A program made the translations under genes and the position numbers. Below the pieces are notes generated by a model. The model worked only from the letters and a program-made list of their open reading frames with translations. It did no database searches and was not told the origin of the DNA. From assembly GCF_000003815.2 (NCBI RefSeq), contig NC_049990.1, forward strand, positions 8,036,758 through 8,100,757: DNA of 64,000 bases, written 5' to 3'. This DNA is from Branchiostoma floridae. Taxonomy: Eukaryota > Chordata > Leptocardii > Amphioxiformes > Branchiostomatidae. This document shows positions 1 to 14,400 of this stretch, in pieces. Each line of letters begins with the position of its first letter. Position 1 is the first letter of the stretch.

Positions 1-2370
1 GGGTAAAATCGCAACTGTATGCTTTGTCCTAATATGACATATAACAAATTCAATAATGAAATACAAGAAATACAATACAGGATACAAACAACCAAAAGGA
101 CATGAAATATCCGTCAACCAATACCTACATGTAGGATACGGGGACAAGTTGATGCCCGATATATAATAATGCAAGTACTTACCAACACAACATCAGCATA
201 AGCCACGCGGAGCACAAAATCTAACAGCGCAAACGAAGAATAACACACCAGGTCCCCAAAGGCACAAGTGGCTAAATACAAAATAATTTATCATATTCAA
301 ATTGTCCAGCATCGGGAAACAGTTGCCCAGCATCGGGAAACAGTTGCTTTAAGGAGTTAAATGTTACATTACCCTAACCAGTTGCTATACGCAACAACTT
401 TTCAGATAAGGGATTACCTAACACATCCACATATTAGATATGTAATACATCCAATTACATACTAACGAAACGTCCGCGTAATGCAAGGCGCACCACAAAA
501 CATCTAACAACACAAACGAAATATAACATACTGTGTCCCCAAACGCACAAGTACATACAGGCAATTTATTATCACAATCAAAATTGTCCGCCTCCCAAAA
601 CAGATGTTCTAAAATGTTGGGCTGGGCAAACAGCGGGTCTAATTAATGTGCCAACTGTTACAAATATTTCAAACAGTCCTAAGCAGACATAAATAAAACT
701 ACTGGGGGTTCCCCAAACAGCTGTCATAGAAATCACCTCACTATCTGCTTGCAGCTAAGCCCATTAACAAACACATAAAGCACGATGCTTGTTCCAATAT
801 ATCTCAAATATAGGGGTGATTTCTGATATTATTACATCAATTATAACGACGGATACGGCTCCCAAAATCTCATCGATTCGAGCTTTTATCACACCCCACC
901 AACACAACAAGTATGAAACCAATCCATCCAGCCGTTCTTGAGTAATCTTGTACACAGACAGAGACACATAACACACCCCACCAACACAACAAGTATGAAA
1001 CCAATCCATCCAGCCGTTCTGCAGTAATCTTGTACACAGACAGAGACACATAACACACCCCACCAACACAACAAGTATGAAATTTAAACCAATCCACCCA
1101 GCCGTTTATGAGTAATCTTGTACACAGACAGCCAAAACTCGGGATTCCCCAAACAGCTGTCATAGAAATGACCTCACTATCTGCTTGGAGCTAAGCCCAT
1201 TAACAAACACTTAAAGCACGATGCCTGTTCCAGTATATTACAATTATAGGGGTGATTTCTGATACGTGCATCGTTTCACGACTGTGTGCAGGCACACCAA
1301 ACAGTATGAGAATATCGCAAACGGGACATCAACTGTAGTTGCGATAATCACAGACAGTAACGACTCATTTTCCAGGACAAGCAATATGTCATACATATTA
1401 GGTAAAACCGCAACTGTATGCTTTGTCATAATATCACATACGAGAAAACCAAGGAACCAACGTGCATCGTAGGACGACTGTGAACACCGGGCACACCAAA
1501 CCATATATCAATATCGCAAACGGGAACAAAATATAGGTGCGAAAACCACAGACAGTAACCACTCATTTTCCAAGACAGGCATTATGTTCTACATACTGGG
1601 ATAAATCGCAACTGTATGATTTGTCATAATATGACATATGACAAAAACACTACTGCAATACAAGAAATACAATACAGGATACAAACACATCATCAACACA
1701 ACCAAAAGGACATGAAATATCCGACAACCAATACCTACATGTAGGATACGGGGACAAGTTGGTGCCCGATATATAATAATGCAAGTACTTACCAACACAA
1801 CATCAGCATAAGCCACACGGACCACAAAATCTAACAGCGCAAACAAAGTATAACACACCAGGTCCCCAAAGGCACAAGTGGCTAAATACAAAGTTATTTA
1901 TCATATTCAAATTGTCCAGCATCGGGAAACAGTTGCCCAGCATCGGGAAACAGTTGCCCAGCATACTAACGAAACTTCCGGGTTACGCAGCTCAAAACAG
2001 ATGTTCTAGAATGTTGGGCTGGGCAAACAGGGGCACTAATGTGCCAACTGCTACAAATATTTGAAACGGTCCTAAGCAGACATAAATAAAACTAATGGGG
2101 GTTCCCCATACAGCTGTCATAGAAATCACCTCACCATCTGCTTGCAGCTAAGCCCATTAACAAACACATAAAGCACGATGCCTGTACCAATATATCTCAA
2201 ATATAGGGGTGATTTCTGACATTATTACATCGATTATAACAACAGATACGGCTTCCAAAATCTCATCGTTTCAAGCTTTTATCACACCGCACCAACACAG
2301 CAAGTATGAAACCAATCCATCCAGCCGTTCTTGAGTAAACATCTACACAGACAGAGACACCTAACAGAAA
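1..2370. repeat. A/T-rich repeat block with internal duplications
   Basis: No coding exon is visible. Bases 1-330 recur at about 1,600-1,930, with the same order of short motifs around 'gcaactgtatg' and 'cagcatcgggaaacagttgcc'. Bases 600-900 recur at about 2,000-2,290, so the second copy lacks roughly 200 bp. A third partial match to 720-860 lies near 1,140-1,270. The block probably sits in the DNAH2 intron upstream of the first visible exon, because the exon at 2,500 starts inside a codon. Confidence 0.6.
892..1130. repeat. Tandem repeat, 82-bp period, about 3 copies
   Basis: The phrase 'ccaccaacacaacaagtatg' starts near 896, 978 and 1,060. Each copy continues through 'ccaatccatccagccgtt' to 'gtacacagacag'. 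The third copy carries a 6-bp insertion. A single related copy lies near 2,290-2,350. Open frames across it are repeat artefacts. Confidence 0.75.
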
Positions 2371-2499
2371 ATATAACCTCCATTCCATGACATTTCATGG
2401 AGGTAATAATCCTTGTAGTGTAACTGTAACTTTAAACTTGCAACCACCAGTGCTTTGAGGTTAAGACACTGAATGTCAACTACTTGTACTGTCTCCCAG

Positions 2500-5400
2500 G
2501 CTATGCCGGCCGTACTGAGCTGCCAGACAACCTGAAGTCCATGTTCCGCCCCATATCCATGGTGGTTCCTGACTCTGGTTATATCGCTGAGATCACCCTG
2601 TTTGGGGAGGGCTTCAGCAACACCAGGGTGAGTCTGGGCAAGAGTAGAGGCTTGTCATTGATATCATAGTAATAATTTGAATCCGCAGCAGCAGTATACT
2701 AGAATGTTTAAGATATGTGCACTGAAGTGCAAATGATGTTAAATAAGAACTCTGTATAGATGGACATACATGTACAATGCTTGGAGATAGACCCAAACAG
2801 AACAGTGAAGCTCAATTGTTTTTATGCAGAAAGCGTTACTGTATTACACAAAGTTTTGCTTTGATTTTCAGTATCTTATTACTAATCTACACCATGATGT
2901 GTGACTCTGAATCATTTCTGTTTTCATATCTTGTAAATTTTCCTAATAAAGTAATTTCATTTTTTCCCCTGTTGAACATACTAGAGGCTTTTAGTAACTT
3001 TTACATCTTTGACAAACTTGCCAGCTCATTAATGAAATCTAGGGACACCTAATATATGATTTTAACCATGGCTATCTACTGCTCTACCCAGGTCCTTGCT
3101 AAGAAGGTGCAGACTCTGTACTCCCTGGCTGTGCAGCAGTTGTCCAAACAGGACCACTATGACTTTGGTCTCCGTGCGCTGGTGTCCGTGCTGAGGTATG
3201 CTGGCAGGAAGAAGCGGGCCAACCCAAACATGCCTGACGAGGAGGTAAGAGTTTGTTTTCTTTAAATCAGTTTGGCTGTGAAAGTATCAACCTGTATGTG
3301 GATGGTGTTCAGCTACAAGAACAGGCATATTTACCTATGTGTGGATGGTGTTTAATACCAAGGATGTATATATTTAATTGTGTGTGGATGGTGTTTAGCA
3401 CCAGGGAGTGTTCAGCACCAAGGACATGTATATTTCCAAGTGTGTGGATGGTGTTCAGTACCAGGGACCAGGTATGGTTACCTGTATGTGAAGGATGTTC
3501 AAGACCAAGGACAGGTGTGTACAGCACCAAGGACAGGAGTCTTTATCCATATATATGGGATACTGTACTGTCTTTAAATGGTGAATGTATGATATGAACT
3601 TCTGTGTTTACTATGAAACCTGACACCACTGTGTTGATTATCAAATACAGGTTCTGATTATCTCCATGAGGGACATGAACTTGGCCAAGCTGACCTCAGT
3701 TGACCTTCCCCTCTTCAACTCCATTGTGTCTGATTTGTTCCCAGGGGTCGACCCACCCGCCATCGACTATGGCAAGGTAGGTTCCTGTTTGTTTTTGTTG
3801 TTTTTATCTTAGGTGTACATGTACATGTAGAATGGTTTATTTCAGATCTCTAAAAACAACCTAGTTGAAGTAGATTTCTCAGACTTTTTGGAATTAGAAC
3901 CAATAAAAGAATGAGCAAAATATCCATACTATGGCTAGAATATCCAAAACCTTTGAGGTTAACAAACTCATGTACATGGAAAACAAGGTCTTTTAGTGCT
4001 ACACACAGCAATATCTATGATGAGTTGGCATATGTGAAGATAGAGAGTATGGAAAGATGACTTAGTACTAAAGGGCTGGTAGGTTTCATCTATCCATACC
4101 GCCATAACCTTCTGGAAGGGCAGTGAGGGACATCAAAGAATGATCGCTAAAAGTGACATACAATTAGTTGACTGAGAAGATGACGGTCTTGAGGGTATGC
4201 ATAATTGCCTGTTTGCAAAGTGGACTAAATATATACAACTTCATGCACTTTTTTGTCTGGTGATTTCTTTCCAGTTTAAACAAGCCATAGACGCCGAGCT
4301 GAAGGCTGCCGGCCTGCAGAACATCTTCTTCACCACCCAGAAGATCATCCAGCTGTTTGAGACCAAGAACTCGCGCCACTCCACCATGATCGTGGGCAAG
4401 ACGGGCAGTGGGAAGACCGTGACGTGGCGCATACTGCAGGCGACCATGGGCAGGATGAAGAAACAGGGAGATGCTCAGTTCTCCTGTGAAAATGTCAAGG
4501 TTTGTATGTTCATATAGTGGTGTTGGTTGCAGAGGGGGGTTACAATGTAGCTACAAAGAATGGGGTTAAGAAGTCACAGGCTTGATTTGTGGCTGGACAT
4601 TTTTTAGTCCTTGGGAGCTCAGCATGTCTTCTCTCACTCTAGCCAGGTGTAAATGAATTCCTGGCTTTGGTTGAGGTGATTAAAAGTTGCATATGGATGA
4701 TGGAAAGGGCTAGGCTCTGTCTTCCAGTGCTGTGTCCAAGACATTGTGGTTTAGTTACAACAAAGTGGGGTTGTAAAACAGTGACATTGATAACCACAAT
4801 TTCTTCAGCCTTATAATACATTGTCACTTTCTATGCCATATCACTCCTGTTGTCTCTTAACATATGGTTGCAATTTCAATCATGGAAGTCCAAATTTATT
4901 GTCACTTTCCCTGCCATATACATGTTATGCATAGACAATTTAAACTTTATTATCTTCAGACGTATCTTTTATGTTAACTAATTACTGTCTCTTTTAGGAC
5001 TATCCCATCAACCCCAAGGCCCTGTCCCTGGGTGAGCTGTACGGAGAGTTTGACCTCAACACCAACGAGTGGACAGACGGGGTTCTGTCCAGTGTTATGA
5101 GACTGACCTGTGCTGGTAAGTACACTTGTCTATAAAATAGAACTGTTTGGTCATTGGTCATTGGTAATCCAATCAAGCATTAGGCTGTTATATCGATGAA
5201 AGTTAGACATCCATGTAGTAAGATATGCTAAATAGCAATTACTCAAGCAGCTGGATATGATCTTGACTGTTTCCAAAATCATGTCCAGTTACTTGAGTAA
5301 TTGTTATTTGATGTATTAGGCTGTTATGTTCCTAAGAATGTGGGCAAGAAAACTGGATCACCTCTACCCTTCTCAATGTATGTGTACTGTTTTGTTTAGT

Positions 5401-8400
5401 AGTACCTATTTACATACTTACCTAAAATGCTCCTTTTGGGAGTGTGGATCTCCAGCATGTTGCTGTTTGCCTATGTCTGTCCTGTACCAATTAAAGAAGC
5501 CCTTGATAAATCATATAAATGACTAGTTAGATCCCAATGACCTCAATTGCTAACCCCACCTCACCCATTATGGACCTTTCCTTGGTGCTGAAATCTGGGA
5601 TGTCATGCCTTTTTCGAATTTTCCATTCACACAAAATGCTTCCTTTGCACTGATGTTATTTCCAGATCATCAGTTTGAAATTCATAATTGTTTCTCCTGC
5701 TCTATTAAGATGTATTTTGTAATGTTTCTTTAATGTACACTAGATGAGAAGGTTGACCAGAAGTGGATTTTGTTTGATGGTCCGGTGGACACCTTGTGGA
5801 TCGAGAGCATGAACTCTGTCATGGACGACAACAAGATCCTGACCCTCATCAATGGAGAGAGGATCGGCATGCCTGATCAGGTAGGTTATCGAATAGTGTT
5901 TAACATTAAACTGTTGTTAGCTACATGTATATCAGTCAGGACATAGTCTCAGACAAATATCCACTATCACAACTTGTCCTAATGGATGTAACATAAATGT
6001 AACTGTGGAAAGCCAGTGACTTCAACTGTAATCACATTGAAGGTGTACCAATATAGAAAAATGTCACATAATGTAGGGAAAAGATTCACCTTATATCCCT
6101 GCTGCTCCGTTGTAAAGATACTAGAAACAATCAGCACTGTAAGAACTGATGCTATATTGCTTTACATGTATGATATTACAGTGCATAACAAACTGCCTAA
6201 ATAAAACAAATTCTGTGAAAGACTATACTGTTAGTAATATTCTTCAGGTAAGTCCTAAATTGTTGTTAAGTTATAGAAGTTGCCATATAATTAATGTGCA
6301 CACTTGTTGTGCAATAATAAAGTTATGACACATGTTACCCGTACTCTCCTGTAGGTGTCCCTGTTGTTTGAGGTGGAGGACCTTGCCGTGGCCTCCCCTG
6401 CAACTGTCAGCAGGTGTGGCATGGTGTACAACGACTACAACGATCTCCGATGGAAACCCTATGTCGACTCATGGCTAGAAAAGAGAACGCAAAAGGTATG
6501 GCTTAAATCCAGAAGGATTGTATACAAGATGAAATTTTACCATTTTCATTGGTATAACTTTAACAAAAAGGCATCACTCAAGAGAAGTTGACAAAACTTC
6601 CCCACCAATTTTAAAGTCTGCAGGAAGAAGAATGTCAATATGAAAAACCATGAAAGGTATTATTGCCATTATAGATAAGAGATTTTCATTATTATTATAC
6701 CGTTGTACATTGCAACAATAATCAATTTCAACATGGGATTACAAGCTTATAAGGAAGAGTGGTAAACTTAATTTTTCAATGTTTTACAGCAATCTGTGGA
6801 GCACCTTCAGCGGCTGTTCGACAAGTATGTGAACCAGGTTCTGGAGTTCCGCAGGACACAGTGTAAGGAGCTGGTCACCTCATCTGAGCTGAACGTCGTG
6901 GCCTCTCTGTGCAGACTGCTGGATTCACTGGCAACGGAGGAGAATGGGGTATGCAGTTTGATGAGATATTCTATCTATTTTTCTCTCGATTAGTCCCGTA
7001 GCTTGTAGTAGCTGTAGGGACAGTATGTCGGTTCACAAATGTTCTTCAAGCCCGACGCCTATTTATGAGTTATGGCATTTTATGAAGGTAGAATCATAAG
7101 TGATCATTGTGTTCAGGATAGAGAGTTTTATTTTTGTTTCAGTTTTGATTCCTCAGGCTATCATTCTTGTTCGATTTATTCAAAATATTAAAAATCAATG
7201 AAAATGGTAAATTTCTATCAGTAAATTGGAATCTCTGGTATGTAAATGGAATGATACAGAGTGCCTCTATATGCTGCTCTTATGTTTTCCTCTTGTAAAG
7301 TCCCATCACTCTATTCTTTACAAGGCTCTAAAGCATTTACAAAATGTTAGGGGTTGGAGCCTAAAGTGCATGTTTTTTGGTCAAAATGATAAAAGAAATC
7401 AATGTAAGTCATGTTTGCCTTTTTCAGGTGAACCCACATGACAGTGACAACTATGGTCGCATGATCGAGCTGTGGTTCATGTTCTGTCTCATCTGGTCCA
7501 TCGGTGCCACGGTGGACGAGGACGGCAGGAAGAAGATGGACAACTACATCCGGGAGCTGGAGGGGTCCTTCCCAAATAAGGACACCATCTACGAGTACTA
7601 CGTGGACCCCAAGAACAAGGTGTACAGCCACTTTGAGGACAAGCTGCCTCGAGACTGGAGATACAACCCCGCGTATGTATAAAATATCTTGAAGTTCTTC
7701 TTTTAAGCTTGTCTTCACTGACAAAGATTGGATTTGATGGCTGTGGAGATGGTATATAACATGTTGCAAAATGAAATTATCATATTTGCCCCATCAGTCA
7801 AGTAGGCAAGGAGACTGTCTTCCTCTTGACTTTACTTGCTTTTTTGGTGGTGGGTTAACAAACAAGTCTGTAGTTTGCTTGACAGGAGAAGCTAGAATCT
7901 GTAGGGTAGTGTTTATAAGATAGCCAGTCTTTCGATATCCCATCATGCAGATTGCTATCTGAAGAACAGTTTACAAATTTTGTGTGCTAAGTGTGCTAGA
8001 TGCTTTTAGAAAAGGCATTCAACAGTTCTTATGACAAGATATTTGCTTAACAGAATTTCTATTCACACAGCTTTCTTCATCCACATCTTAAAGATTGTGC
8101 CTTGTATCTTTTACCAACTTGTATCAATCAACTGGCATCTATTTCTTAACAGTACGCCATTCTACAAGATCATGGTGCCAACAGTGGACACAGTACGGTA
8201 TAACTTCCTAGCTGCGGTCCTGTTGGACAAGGGGAACCCTGTCCTGCTGACTGGACCAGTCGGCACAGGGAAGACATCTGTGGCACAAAATGCACTGGCT
8301 CAACTGGACTCCAAGAAGTACAACATCCTCACTGTCAACTTGTCTGCTCAGGTCAGGGTTTGAAAGTGATTTTTTTTTTAAGGCATACATGTGCATGATT

Positions 8401-11400
8401 ATGACTTCAAAGCAGATTTGACTTCATTTTTGGATATTTGTAAATTGTAACAGCTCTTTGAAGACAACAAACTTTTAAACGTAAAAAATGAATCACCACC
8501 CCTGCAAATTGAGTGAAAATGATTTTAATGCTTTTTGTCTTTGGGCAGGTAGAGGAGTAAGTAAATTGCTTTTCATTCATTTTTTTCATGCCTTTCTTTC
8601 TGTACCGGTTTTTATTAAAAAATGCTGGGCTTCTTCCCTTTTCCTATCACGAGTCAAGAGTAATGCTGTTCTTATTATACTGATTGTGACCAATTCAGAA
8701 GTTCTGAACATGTGCAGCAAGTGTTAAAGAACTGTATTCTGATTTTTTCCAGACGTCATCCAACAACGTCCAGGACATCATAGAGAGCAGAGTAGAGAAG
8801 AGAACCAAGGGAGTGTACGTCCCCATCGGAGGGAAGAAACTCATCACCTTCATGGATGACTTTAACATGCCTGCCAAGGATCTGTTCGGCTCCCAGCCAC
8901 CGCTGGAGCTCATCCGACAGTGGATCGACTACAGCTTCTGGTACGACAGGGAAAAACAGACGGTGAAATATGTGAAGGTAAATTTTTTTACATCTGTGTT
9001 TGGAGGGTTTTGTTCTCATTTGTTTGCTTGCTTGTATGGCCATAGATAATTGAATGCAGTAGAATTGCTGGTTTTCAAATGATAGGCTTTTTGGAAACAG
9101 ATAGTTGATTATAATTTCAGGGTTTTGGAAAGGTCCCATAATAGGTTGTCTCATTTCCTGCTTCCAATTTTCTACTATGTGACTGTGTATATGTCTGTTG
9201 TCTTATAAGACCTGTAGGGAACATTCATTAATAGGCAGAATTGGAAAGAAATTCACAATATGCCCTTTCTGCTGTATTTACTTTGAACATGTTTAAGAAG
9301 AAAGCTACCCTCTACACATGATTTAAAATGCATGAAATATCAATTTATCAAGATCTGGGCTTTGTAAGGACTAATTCTTATGACTTACTTGCTGCTTTGT
9401 CTGCCGTCCACAGGACATGTTGCTGATGGCATCCATGGGTCCCCCTGGAGGAGGCCGGACCAACATCTCCGGCCGACTGCAGAGCAGGTTCAACATGATC
9501 AACATGACCTTCCCAAGTGTAGGTTTCATCTTCCTACCAAGCCTATCAGTACCTACTCAATAATGATTGTTTAAGTCAGACTATGATACTACCACCAAGC
9601 TACATGTACTAGTCAACTTTTTCCTGTGATCGTAGTATTAGTAGTTTGGTGGTTAGTGGAACTACCTCTGGAACTAGATGCCATGAGTTCAATTCCGGCT
9701 GTGCCATTCACCCAACATGCACGCAACATGAACGCTACTTTCCTTTGACAGAATGCGAACGGTGCTCAGTGTGCATTGTGCAAAAAGAGCTGTAAGAAAC
9801 TGTATATAGCTTGTGTCTTCTCTGTCATGACCAGTATAAGAGTAGCTCTTCATTGAGCTTCATAGATCAATATCACTTTTTTTCCACATTACAGGAGTCC
9901 CAACAGAAGCGAATCTTCGGCACAATGATCAACCAGAAACTCCAGGACTTTGAAGAAGACGTGAAGCCGATCGGTGACGTCATCACCCAGGCCACCCTGG
10001 AGGTGTACGAGTCTGTGGTGGAGAAGTTCCTCCCCACCCCCGCCAAGATCCACTACCTCTTCAACCTGAGAGACATCTCCAAGGTACTACAGTAACTGTA
10101 AATGGTTTTGAGTTTGCAGGGATTCAGTTTTGCAGAGGGGAAAGAAGACATTAGCAATGTTTGAAATTTTCAGTTGAAAGTAAATCAGGGAGACATGCTA
10201 GCGGCATGATAAGTTTGTGGGAAGAACTAAGAAAAACTAATTGCAACTCATCATAGTGTATGAGGAACCAAAGTGTTTCAAAACATCAGATGTATGTATA
10301 GGGAGGAGGCAAAATGGACAAACAATCATGGTTTATAAAGCAAGATTATGGTTCATCAGTTTCAGTTCAGTTTATTTATTTATCCAGGAAAATACATCGC
10401 CTATTGGCGCTTTTCAATACCTCCTGGGGGGCCGGGAGACCCCAACATAAAATAACACAAAATCACAACAACTGAATCAAAATTGAAATCAAAGGTCAAA
10501 CTTAAATAACTAAACGTCAGGTGTCAACTATTTACAATACAAATAACTCAGGATAACTTAATATAATGATGGTAGTAATAATAACAATAATAACACATTC
10601 AGGCAGTGGATCAACTTAAAATCAAAGTAACGAAAAGTGGAATTTGCATATCAATGTGTCGCTGGTCGGGCAGTGTTTGTTTCAAAGTCGATTTGCAAAT
10701 GAAAAATAACAGTCAGAAGAGAACATAAATGTCAGTCTTAGCATCAAAACATAATACAGAAATCAAACAAAAGGATCCACTGTGATATGACAGGAACTAA
10801 AGTTAAAATATATACAATCAGAATCCTTTAGTCCTGGTACAATCGTTTAAACTGTGACAGTGTCCTCGTAGATCTTAATTGGGACGACAGGGAATTCCAG
10901 AGCACCGCCCCTGAGTATGAAAAAGCTTTCTTTCTATATTCAGATTTAGCTTTAGGCAGCAGGAGTCCACCTTGTGATCTAAGACGGGTATTATGTGTGT
11001 GTATTTCTGAGAGTTGGGAGAACAATGCAGTAAGATGGGGAGGGGTCATGCCGTTAAGTGCCTTGAAAACGAGCGTTGCCTTACTTCTTTTATGTACATC
11101 AACTATTTGGACCCATCCAAGACTACGTAAGACGTTTGATGTAGAAGTATGGCGATCGTACCCCATGATCACGCGACCAGCTCTAGTTTGGAGTTTCTGT
11201 AGTTTATCCAGACTTCCTTTACCCCCTTGATCCCAGACAGTGCTGCAATACTGTATGTGTGGGAGAAATAGGGCTTTGTAAATTGTAAGCAACGCCTCTC
11301 TATCCAGGTAGTGTTTAAGGTACTTCATTATTCCGATTATTTGAGCTAGCTTCTTGTTAAGATGATCACAGTGATCATGCCACTTTAACATGTTGTCAAT

Positions 11401-14400
11401 AATGACTCCAAGATACTTGAATTTATCAACTTGGTCAAGAGTAGTGCCAGCTAAAGTAATATCTAATTCAGTGTTAATGTCGTTTGCTCTTGACGAACCC
11501 ACTAACATCGTTTTACATTTCGTGGGGTTTAACGACAATTTGTTAGCCGCAAACCACTGGGAAAGTCTGGCTGAGTCGCTCTGGATGGCCTGCTCAATTG
11601 CCTGTACATTGCGTGCCGCGAAGTAAATTATCGTATCGTCGGCATACAGTGCAATCTTACAGAGTTGCATGCAATTTGGTAAGTCATTCACATATATGAT
11701 AAACAGAAGTGGGCCTAATATTGACCCTTGAGGGACTCCGCAGGTGACATTGATAGCTGAGGATAGAACTGAGTTAATGCATGTATGTTGTATCCTCCCA
11801 GTCAAGTATGACTGGAACCATTTGCAAGCCATGTCATCTGCACCGTATTGTTGGAGTTTACGTACCATTATGTTGTGGTCAAGGGTATCGAAAGCTCGAG
11901 ACAAGTCACAAAATACCACTCCGGTTAATTCCCTCTTGTCAATAGAGCTTACCCACTCCTCAATCACCGAGTGAAGCGCTGTCTCACAAGAGTGTTTCTT
12001 TCTGAACCCAGACTGGTACTGTGTTAAGAGTCTATTTTGGGTCAGATACTGATATAGTTGATTGTGGACAGCTCTTTCAAGTATTTTGGATACCCCAGAT
12101 AAGAGTGATACAGGGCGATAGTTGCCAGGATTTGTTTTGTCTCCTTTCTTATGGATTGGGACGATTTTGGACTGCTTCCAACTTTTCGGGAAGTGACCAA
12201 TCATCAGGGAGTTGTTGAACAGTCTTGTCAGAGGAGGACCAAGTATGTGCGCTCCAAGTTTTAAAAGCTTGTTATCAAAACTGTCTATCCCAGTGGCTTT
12301 TCCAACTTTGAGCGTGGATAACTGGTTCACAACAAAAGAGTCCGTGATAGGAGTAAAGGCAAACGTGCTAACAGCTTTGTTAACAAACTGTAAAGGAGAG
12401 AACTGGGAAACAGTACTTGAGATAGACTGATACAAGTCATGCACGACTTTATGGAAGAATTCATTAAAACATTCTGCTATTCTGTTACTGTTGGTGATAT
12501 TCTGACCATCATATTTAATACAAGTGATAGCGTTAGCCGTTGTTCTTGGAAGCAGGTTTCGGATAGCCTTCCATAGACCTGCTTTGCCTCTTTCAGTCCC
12601 TTCCATAATTGATTTTGTGGCATGATCTTTCTTGGCCTTACGACATATGTAGTTAACCTGGTTTTTCATAGTCTTGTATTCAGCCATGTCATGGGTACTA
12701 CCTGAGCGTTTGGCCTTCTTGTACAGGTGATCCCTAATAGAAATCAGCTTACGTATGTCATTAGTTAGCCATGGAGCAGGCGTCCCTTTGACTTTGAGCT
12801 TCTTTAAGGGAGCATGCACATTTACAGCACTGTTTAGAAGGTCTTCCCAAGCTGTCAGCTGCTCATCTACAGTTGGAAAGTCTTCTATAATGTGCCATGG
12901 TACCTGTGCTAGGTCACGGAGAAAACTCTCCTCGCTGAAATTTTTGTAGTTTCTTCTTTTGATTACAGTTGGTTGAGACCTGGTATTGTTAACTCTGTGG
13001 TAAGTAAAAACCATCGCATGGTCGCTAAACCCCCCTTCGTAGGTACCATAATTGTGCAGGTGTGATTTCTCGTTTGTAAGGATAACGTCAATACAAGTGC
13101 TGGACGTGTCCGTTTCTCTTGTTGGAGTAGTTATTACGTTATCAAGTTGATGTAACATACAAGAAAAACGTAACTTGCCGATAGGACCTGAGTTTTCAGT
13201 CACTAATGAATCACAGTTTAAATCCCCCATTATCATTATTTCTTTATCCTCACTCCCAACATTGTCCATACATTCATCTAGTTTGTCAAAAAAGTTGTGG
13301 TTGTCGGTAGGGGGGCGGTACATGCTGCACACTAGAGGGTGGCATAAGCTCAGCCCAGACCGCCTCAAGGCCAGGAATTTCAAGGTCAGGGCGGGCTTTA
13401 AAAGGGATCTGGTTAGAAATGTAGAGAGCAACACCGCCTCCGTGCCTTGAACCACGGTCGCGTCTAAGTGTATTGTAACCACCTATCGACACGAGACCAT
13501 CAGTGATTGTGTCGTCCAACAATGTTTCTGTCACAGCAAATACATCTGCCTTACTGTAGTCTAAGAAAGCTTCTAGCTGGGCTTTCTTTCTTACCAGGCT
13601 GCGGATGTTTTGGTGGGCAAACAAAAGACCCTTATGATCAGATTTAACAGGTGCATCTTCACTAACTGTAAAGAAATTCTCAGGGTCAAGAGAAAGAGAG
13701 TCACCATCTACAACATCTGGCATAGCAGAGCATTTACGACAAATCCAGTTATCTGTCATGTTGTTTACATCAGTTACAAATGCACAAGTGGTGTGAAACC
13801 GGGTTTCACATAAGTCACAAGAAATGCCATTTCCTACCCTTTTCAAACACAGTCCACACGGGAACCTTGCAGTCCTAGGTCCGGGGTTTGGGGAGACATC
13901 GCCAGACAACAGTATCGCCAGGCAGGAGAGCAGATTCAAAACTTGTCTGACGTTTCTTGTTCCAGATGCCGACGGTGACAGGAGTCTCAGTCCGTACAAA
14001 CCAGGATTCACTTTTGCGTTGCACTTGCAGGTTTTCAGTGTCATCCAGTTTCCAGTTTCAACATCTACTTTGTTTAGAGTCTTTTCCCAGCTGGGAACAG
14101 TCGCAGGGCGCGGCAGAACCGCCAGGAGTAACACGATTGCAAACAAAGCCCTGGGGATGCCTAGCACGACAGTGCCCCTCACAACAGTAGAGATAACTCG
14201 AATGATAAACATGATTTAGACAAAGTTAGAACTTGCTAAAACATTTCAAAGGCTGTTACAAATATTTCAAGTATAGAGACGAATGGTCGAAACTACAACC
14301 CAAGATGGATATTTTCTTCCCCTTATCTAACTGTCTAAAACTGACCAAAACAAGACAAAAAAGTTAATGGAGACCAAGAAAGAATACTTATCTATACAAC

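Larger units (their letters stand above)
2500..7672 (+). other. DNAH2: DNAH2 module: end of AAA1 and AAA2
   Basis: Exon 1 opens with GYAGRTELP and [11 protein letters not shown], the conserved block late in AAA1 of dynein heavy chains. Exon 4 (4275-4499) holds the AAA2 P-loop VGKTGSGKT. Exon 6 (5744-5880) holds the Walker B-like [16 protein letters not shown]. Exon 7 has [13 protein letters not shown], a sensor-region signature. Exons 8-9 finish the AAA2 small domain and linker into AAA3. Confidence 0.9.

Noticed and set aside
7347..7769. 140-codon minus-strand frame
   Set aside because: Antisense shadow of DNAH2 exon 9.
9680..9700. Functional tRNA gene
   Set aside because: Only B-box-like and vague A-box-like sequence are present, with no cloverleaf; best read as a SINE.
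13824..14219. 131-codon plus-strand frame
   Set aside because: Antisense shadow of the LINE coding region.
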